Positions 61,701-64,000 of a DNA stretch of 64,000 nucleotides are shown here, one piece after another. The DNA comes from CAZXVU01 sp964644465 (lineage in GTDB: Bacteria > Chlamydiota > Chlamydiia > Chlamydiales > SM23-39), in contig CAZXVU010000001.1 of assembly GCA_964644465.1 (NCBI GenBank), positions 7,805 through 71,804 on the forward strand, written 5' to 3'. The translations under genes and the position numbers were made by a program. How positions within the stretch are numbered: the first letter of the stretch is position 1; the number at the start of each line of letters is the position of its first letter. The notes under the pieces were generated by a model. The model did no database searches and had not been told where the DNA came from. It was given only the letters and a program-made list of their open reading frames with translations.

Positions 61701-61893
61701 GCTCAATCAAACAGCCGTCAACGATTCACAGCTCTCTGGCCTACTCCCGTTCCCCTATGCATCATCGCCATTCCTCAGACACCAGGCCTTATTCTGTGAA
61801 CTTGATCTGCGGCCGCCTTTTGAAGAGCCACTCCGTTGCCCAGAAGGCGTCATCAAATTCGAAGCCTTTATTTTTGAAAATAACATTTATTAA
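55756..61893 (+). CDS. TPS exoprotein (filamentous-haemagglutinin-like, TpsA)
   Basis: 2045 residues from ATG 55756, preferred over ATG 55624 because GAGAG (55743-55749 region) precedes it and because it starts a clean signal peptide (MFFKVPIGCSFLFFTSLAALPEG). The TPS secretion domain follows (about 22-260) with RVFLINPDGLLIGPDARIETSGF (NPDG at 101-104). The rest is a very long beta-helix of Gly/Ser/Thr/Asn-rich repeats with recurring NNYGI and GTG words; no toxin or other C-terminal domain is recognisable. Its transporter follows after 9 bp. Probably a large surface-exposed or secreted adhesin. No Cys cluster. Confidence 0.9.
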   Translation: MFFKVPIGCSFLFFTSLAALPEGFHVAAGDAKTPILEGSSLTIESGKHAIIDWQKFSIDRHETVRFLQEGSHASILNRVTGGSESAILGMLESNGRVFLINPDGLLIGPDARIETSGFIASSLDILNEDFLNGGDILFAGEGNGPIINQGIIHCPLGDVLLIAKQVKNEGKIEAPQGLASLASGTEILFKPSGSERIFIRPEKSIACELENTGSIQALAVELKSGVYATAVKSSGQIDAYGLQEEGGRIYLVADVAEIDGSILSDEVHISAREVNLLDNAIIDVSGNEGGGSVSISSFNINVAPGASIFADSYVDGNGGQIILVAENETHFHGAISARSFGKGDGGFAEVSGGSLWVSGHADLRSASGNFGTFLCDPGPILINHLSGASGPNVFGDDFINMQLGLGNFTIDTANGTLGTLQTITVNDDVSIVWPQSTTLTLLAAANILFDDPGLGTGAVISNSGSPALAINFEADGTDPGNYPGIWMKAPTTITTTSGDIVLFGRGGNMGMNNIGIFMDNGSLVQTATGIIFLEGQGGAVATVNNTGVTLINSSSLVSTGGAGSIDIIGNSNSPSSTVSAGINLLNNSQVISNGVDINLSGTSHGTGVNNDGILLGDTLVESTSGIVTLMGTSSANGDTSAGVRFTGILSKVSNTNGDISITGNSLSPSGTSNDGITLDFGSVSTSGIGSITLDGTASSTAVNDDVGVRISNGGTATTTGSGAISVTGHGDGTGTSNAGISLESGGTINSSGSGDITVLGFGSPNGSSNSYGIHISGMASSIASSGGNVDITGNGGATVASDNNYGVFIEAGGNIVSSAFGASINTVTVTGRGGDGMFFNFGVYVTGMSSRIETIDHDLSVIGIGTTGSGGSFNHGIFLEVGGTIVSNGIGLLDLNGTGGLGGSDFNFGIVLDEGFVTSAATGNIVMDGSSQGNNMNNYGVYLINSSLIFSSSSGTIDITGTGGNGTNNNYGINLQSSEIASNNGKVTLTGTGKGTGDNNYGIYQNTGAKVYSLGSALIDYFGTGSTTPGVNNNYGIFLTDSGTEIRSFGTGAINLNGMGNGTGNNNHGIFIDTSLGIRSFFSGTITLTGTGSAGGMDTNIGVLIDQSNAVETVNADIFVNGFGGGTGVTNFGIDLETSSSLVSTGSGNIIATGMGGPGTDNNYGVNINAATAITINTGSMNVTGTGGNASGVNNYGVYMVSPGSLITSTSGQILLTGTGGTGTGGAVGVFLDSGALVSSTGGSELSVTGVGGMTTGSANIGVLLTNGAEISGTGTSPVVIHGTGNGTVSDDHGVQVTGGSAILSQDGNLLVAAISNSTGDSSDGIRVDSGGEISAIGSGSLLLDGTSGTGTMDSHGIIVTDAGSEITVNNGNIIDATGTSRGTMTMNHGIYVVSSGQIAALGIGSIQLDGITSSIDIGNGVFLDGTTVSTLTGDLIVNGTSNGTGFSDAGIFVVGGTFSTTTGSLTATGIGVGIGNTFGIGLLMGQIASLGGDISLTGTARATGTGNRGIVMASMGMVTNTGDGSITLHGTGGQGTDVNYGIHIINMGTLISADSGLISLTGQGGGAGTGSDNNGIVMENGPQILNMSGGINMTGLGGIGIDASEGIVLVDPSTMVQTVSGTITMNGTGGISSGAEATGIEISNSALVESSSGNIFLTGIGGSAAAGDAEGITIRASGQVSDGSGSISLVGVGGSGVGLDAGVFISDGFVNTVSGPIGMSGVGGSGAFQNWGIALASTTGSPVVLSTDGSISMSGANGANTAEGILVLGFGAETTGAGSISLASTQGNISIGSADLPFPQPTIIDATGTGNISLSSVQDISIIGSSVAGLNAFVEIMGTGNILMIANRNINMFSAGGGFPLVLNMGPGSITLVVDNAVPKPSTSIFTPGFGSGQFNFAAGSVINASPVSQVRIYTAMPFQNTISAPINGAVFMQGPFGVNNNYEQYNIYYPGGGYIGPQFVFYYKNIFIAPPFTQTQFFTQLNQTAVNDSQLSGLLPFPYASSPFLRHQALFCELDLRPPFEEPLRCPEGVIKFEAFIFENNIY

Positions 61894-61902
61894 GAGAACC
61901 TC

Positions 61903-63588
61903 ATGATCCGACTTTTTGCCCTTCTCGCTATCACGCCGCTTTTCGGACAACACCTTGTCACAGACGATCCTCTATGCGCTCCCTGCCATGCTCCGACCGA
62001 AGAGAAGATCTTGATCAAATGCGCCAAAGGACTTGTACTCGTCAGCGACCCAAAAGAGCTTCTCACCGGCCCCGCGCTCGATGAATTTGAAGGATTCAGA
62101 GCGATCTGCCTCCATGTGCCTGGAAGTTCAGAAAGGATGTCTGTCTATCTTGAAAATCTCTATTTAGGAAAAGATCTCACCCGTTCCGATATCGAATACA
62201 TCAAGTATGCTGTCGCAGAATATTACCGAGGTAAAAATTTCCCCCTCGTCCGAGTCGAGGTGCCTAAACAAGACGTTACATCGGGTGTCCTGCAGCTCGT
62301 CGTCTTAGAGAGCCGCCTAGGCGACCTCTCCATTGAAGGAGGTACTTGGCAATCGTGCACCTATTTGCAAAACCGAGTCTGCCTTCCGGTCAACCAGCCC
62401 ATCGATGAAAATCTCTTAAGCCGCGACCTCAGCTTTTTGAACCGCAATCCCTTTCGCCGAGTGGATGCCATCTACACTCCGGGAAAAGAAGTAGGAACAA
62501 CAAATGTCATTCTCGCCATCGAAGACCGCCGCCCCTTCCGATTCTACTCAGGCATCGACAATACAGGCGTTCTTCCCACAGGCCATCACCGATGGTTCGC
62601 CGGCTGCAATGGAACTTGGGTCTATTTTCAAACCGACCACATACTTTCCTATCAATACACCGCTTCGCTCGATTTCCATAAATTCCAGGCCCACACCATC
62701 GACTACATGATGCTCCTTCCCTGGAAACATATGCTCCGCGCATACGGCGGCGCTTCCTTCGTCCATCCGAATCTCTTCCTCCCCGGCCTCACCAACCACG
62801 GCTATAGCGCGCAAGCCTCAGGCCGTTATGCAATCCCCCTTATGCAATTCAGAAGTCTTGTTCAGGAAGTGGCCTTTGGATACGATTTCAAAAGGACCAA
62901 CAACACATTCAATCTCGTCGAACTCAATTTCCGCGGCGGGACCAATGTGAATATTTCACAATTCATGCTCGGCTACAACGGCAGTTATCAAGACAATTGC
63001 TTTAAGCTGAATATTGTGGGCGAGCTCTTCTATTCTCCCGGAGAAACGGTCTCCGATCAGGAGAATGAAGATTTCAACAAACTGCAGCCAGGCGCCGTAA
63101 ACCATTACGTATATGGACGCCTCATGGTCGCCTACTTGCAAAGGCTCCCTAAATCGATCGCTCTATCTACAATCTTCCGCTTCCAATTATCGAATCACAT
63201 CCTTCTTCCCAGCGAAGAATTGGGCATCGGGGGCTGGGATACAGTGCGTGGATATGAAGAGAGGCAGATCAACAAAGACGACGCCATGATTGTCAACCTC
63301 GAGGTCCGCTCTCCGCCTATTGCGATTGCCAAAGCGATCTCAAACTGTACGAAATTGAAAGATGCGATTGAATTCCTCGTCTTTTTCGACGCGGGACTTG
63401 GCAGCTACGCTGACGAGATTCCGTTCCAGCCCAATTTCGAGTATCTCCTCGGTATTGGACCCGGAGCCCGCTATACGCTCGATCCTTATTTAACCTGTCG
63501 TCTCGACTATGGCATAAAGCTCCATAACAAAGCCGCCTATGCCGGAGGCGCCAGCATGGTCCACTTCAGCGTGATTGGAAGTTACTAA
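61903..63588 (+). CDS. TPS transporter (TpsB/FhaC-like)
   Basis: 561 residues. Signal peptide about 1-16. A POTRA-like region (about 75-210) with SDIEYIKYAVAEYYRGKNFPLVRVEVPKQDVTSGVLQLVVLES, then a 16-strand barrel ending with the conserved GGWDTVRGYEERQ loop (VRGY lid motif) and LTCRLDYGIKL near the end. It opens an outer-membrane channel for the TpsA product. The C-terminal residue is Tyr rather than Phe. An AAGAGA ribosome site lies in the 9-bp spacer. Confidence 0.92.
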   Translation: MIRLFALLAITPLFGQHLVTDDPLCAPCHAPTEEKILIKCAKGLVLVSDPKELLTGPALDEFEGFRAICLHVPGSSERMSVYLENLYLGKDLTRSDIEYIKYAVAEYYRGKNFPLVRVEVPKQDVTSGVLQLVVLESRLGDLSIEGGTWQSCTYLQNRVCLPVNQPIDENLLSRDLSFLNRNPFRRVDAIYTPGKEVGTTNVILAIEDRRPFRFYSGIDNTGVLPTGHHRWFAGCNGTWVYFQTDHILSYQYTASLDFHKFQAHTIDYMMLLPWKHMLRAYGGASFVHPNLFLPGLTNHGYSAQASGRYAIPLMQFRSLVQEVAFGYDFKRTNNTFNLVELNFRGGTNVNISQFMLGYNGSYQDNCFKLNIVGELFYSPGETVSDQENEDFNKLQPGAVNHYVYGRLMVAYLQRLPKSIALSTIFRFQLSNHILLPSEELGIGGWDTVRGYEERQINKDDAMIVNLEVRSPPIAIAKAISNCTKLKDAIEFLVFFDAGLGSYADEIPFQPNFEYLLGIGPGARYTLDPYLTCRLDYGIKLHNKAAYAGGASMVHFSVIGSY

Positions 63589-63608
63589 CAAGATCGTAGT
63601 AAATATAT

Positions 63609-63637
63609 TTGCAATTTTTGGATCGAAAATGTAGGAT
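63609..63637 (+). promoter_or_regulatory. Possible promoter of the second FadL-like gene
   Basis: TTGCAA (63609-63614), a 17-base spacer, and TAGGAT (63632-63637), each 4 of 6 matches to the consensus. Confidence 0.4.
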
Positions 63638-63663
63638 TCCCCTTCACATACAATGAGTAACAT

Positions 63664-64000
63664 ATGAAGTTCCTATTCCTTGCATTTCTGCTGTTGATTT
63701 CCCATTTTGGATCTGCGAATCCCGTTCAGTTTTTCTATCCTGCCAGTTATCAAAATCCAGCAAAAATGATCCACACAAAAGATAGCCGACTCATGGCCGG
63801 TGTCATCATCCCCAATATAAATGACAAATTTTCAGGAAAAACCGCCTTTCGCACTAGAGGAACAGTTAGAACAAACTACGCACTCGCATTTCCCTACATG
63901 TCAGGCGAACAGCGGTTCACAGACAGAATCGTTTGCGGTTTGGATGTATCGAATCCCTTCGTCGCCTATTTCCTTTGGACTGTGAATGGATTCCAGAGCC
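63664..64000 (+). CDS. FadL-like outer membrane protein, 3'-truncated by window edge
   Basis: 112 residues visible, open to the window end. Signal peptide about 1-18 (MKFLFLAFLLLISHFGSA), then VQFFYPASYQNPAKM with the FadL-like NPA motif and RIVCGLDVSNPF. It is clearly a paralogue of the protein at 33019-34164 (FFNPASYQNPARM, RVVCGMDVYNPI). It lies 75 bp behind the TPS transporter gene, with its own possible promoter. Confidence 0.85.
   Translation, partial: MKFLFLAFLLLISHFGSANPVQFFYPASYQNPAKMIHTKDSRLMAGVIIPNINDKFSGKTAFRTRGTVRTNYALAFPYMSGEQRFTDRIVCGLDVSNPFVAYFLWTVNGFQS

Noticed and set aside
55716..61710. Many long minus-strand frames inside the TPS exoprotein gene
   Set aside because: They are mirror frames of a Gly/Ser/Thr-rich repeat gene, with low-complexity translations and no ribosome sites.

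Overview
The window looks like a draft-assembly piece (one 100-N scaffold gap at 29470-29569) of a non-Chlamydiaceae member of the Chlamydiota, an 'environmental' chlamydia of the Parachlamydia/Waddlia/Simkania kind. The grounds are tandem MOMP-like outer membrane proteins with the LDFLYW motif, Inc-like bilobed membrane proteins, an F-box-like protein, many secreted hypothetical proteins that occur as tandem paralogues, and no ribosomal or flagellar clusters. The assignment to phylum is an inference from gene content; genus cannot be decided from what is visible.

Layout. 1-10.0 kb: housekeeping and transport (DMT exporter, PurU, alpha/beta hydrolase, exported Nudix protein, DJ-1/PfpI protein, ROK kinase, ManA, YihY). 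10.0-12.0 kb: a phosphoribosyltransferase and a dienelactone-hydrolase-like protein, usually fused elsewhere, here separated by two small related membrane proteins. 12.0-12.7 kb: an exported P-loop kinase-like gene bracketed by 85-bp inverted repeats. 12.7-16.0 kb: four overlapping paralogous genes for exported proteins carrying a protein-kinase-like signature. 16.0-26.3 kb: an accessory, effector-like region (Inc-like protein, a paralogous secreted pair, a MurG-like glycosyltransferase, a candidate permuted papain protease, a degenerate M48 protein, a purine permease, an exported zeta-toxin-like protein, and a protein with SILK and RVxF phosphatase-docking motifs). 26.3-38.9 kb: cyclophilin, PiT phosphate transporter, ferredoxin, RlmK-like methyltransferase, gap, a zinc-ribbon/cyclase/ATPase/TPR protein, FadL-like porin, azoreductase, epimerase, MFS transporter and Tpx.

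38.9-50.0 kb: a tail-anchored protein with a GNAT-like partner, a lipid-modification pair (CFA-like methyltransferase plus FAD oxidoreductase), an acyltransferase-ACP-acyl-adenylase protein, a HigBA toxin-antitoxin module with a palindromic operator, a HAD hydrolase and an Inc-like TPR protein. 50.0-64.0 kb: a second DMT transporter, an unusual lactate/malate dehydrogenase, two tandem MOMP-like proteins, an F-box-like protein, a two-partner secretion system (2045-residue beta-helical exoprotein plus its transporter), and the start of a second FadL-like porin.

The main themes are: (i) enzymes with normally cytosolic folds that carry N-terminal signal peptides (Nudix, NadR-like ATPase, zeta toxin, CFA synthase, four kinase-like proteins), suggesting export to the host side; (ii) eukaryote-directed features (F-box, phosphatase-docking motifs, Inc-like hydrophobic pairs); (iii) surface proteins (MOMP-like, FadL-like, TPS); (iv) intergenic hairpin-containing repeats, mostly beside convergent genes. 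Genes are tightly packed and at least seven convergent pairs overlap at their 3' ends. I saw no rRNA, tRNA, CRISPR array or intact transposase.
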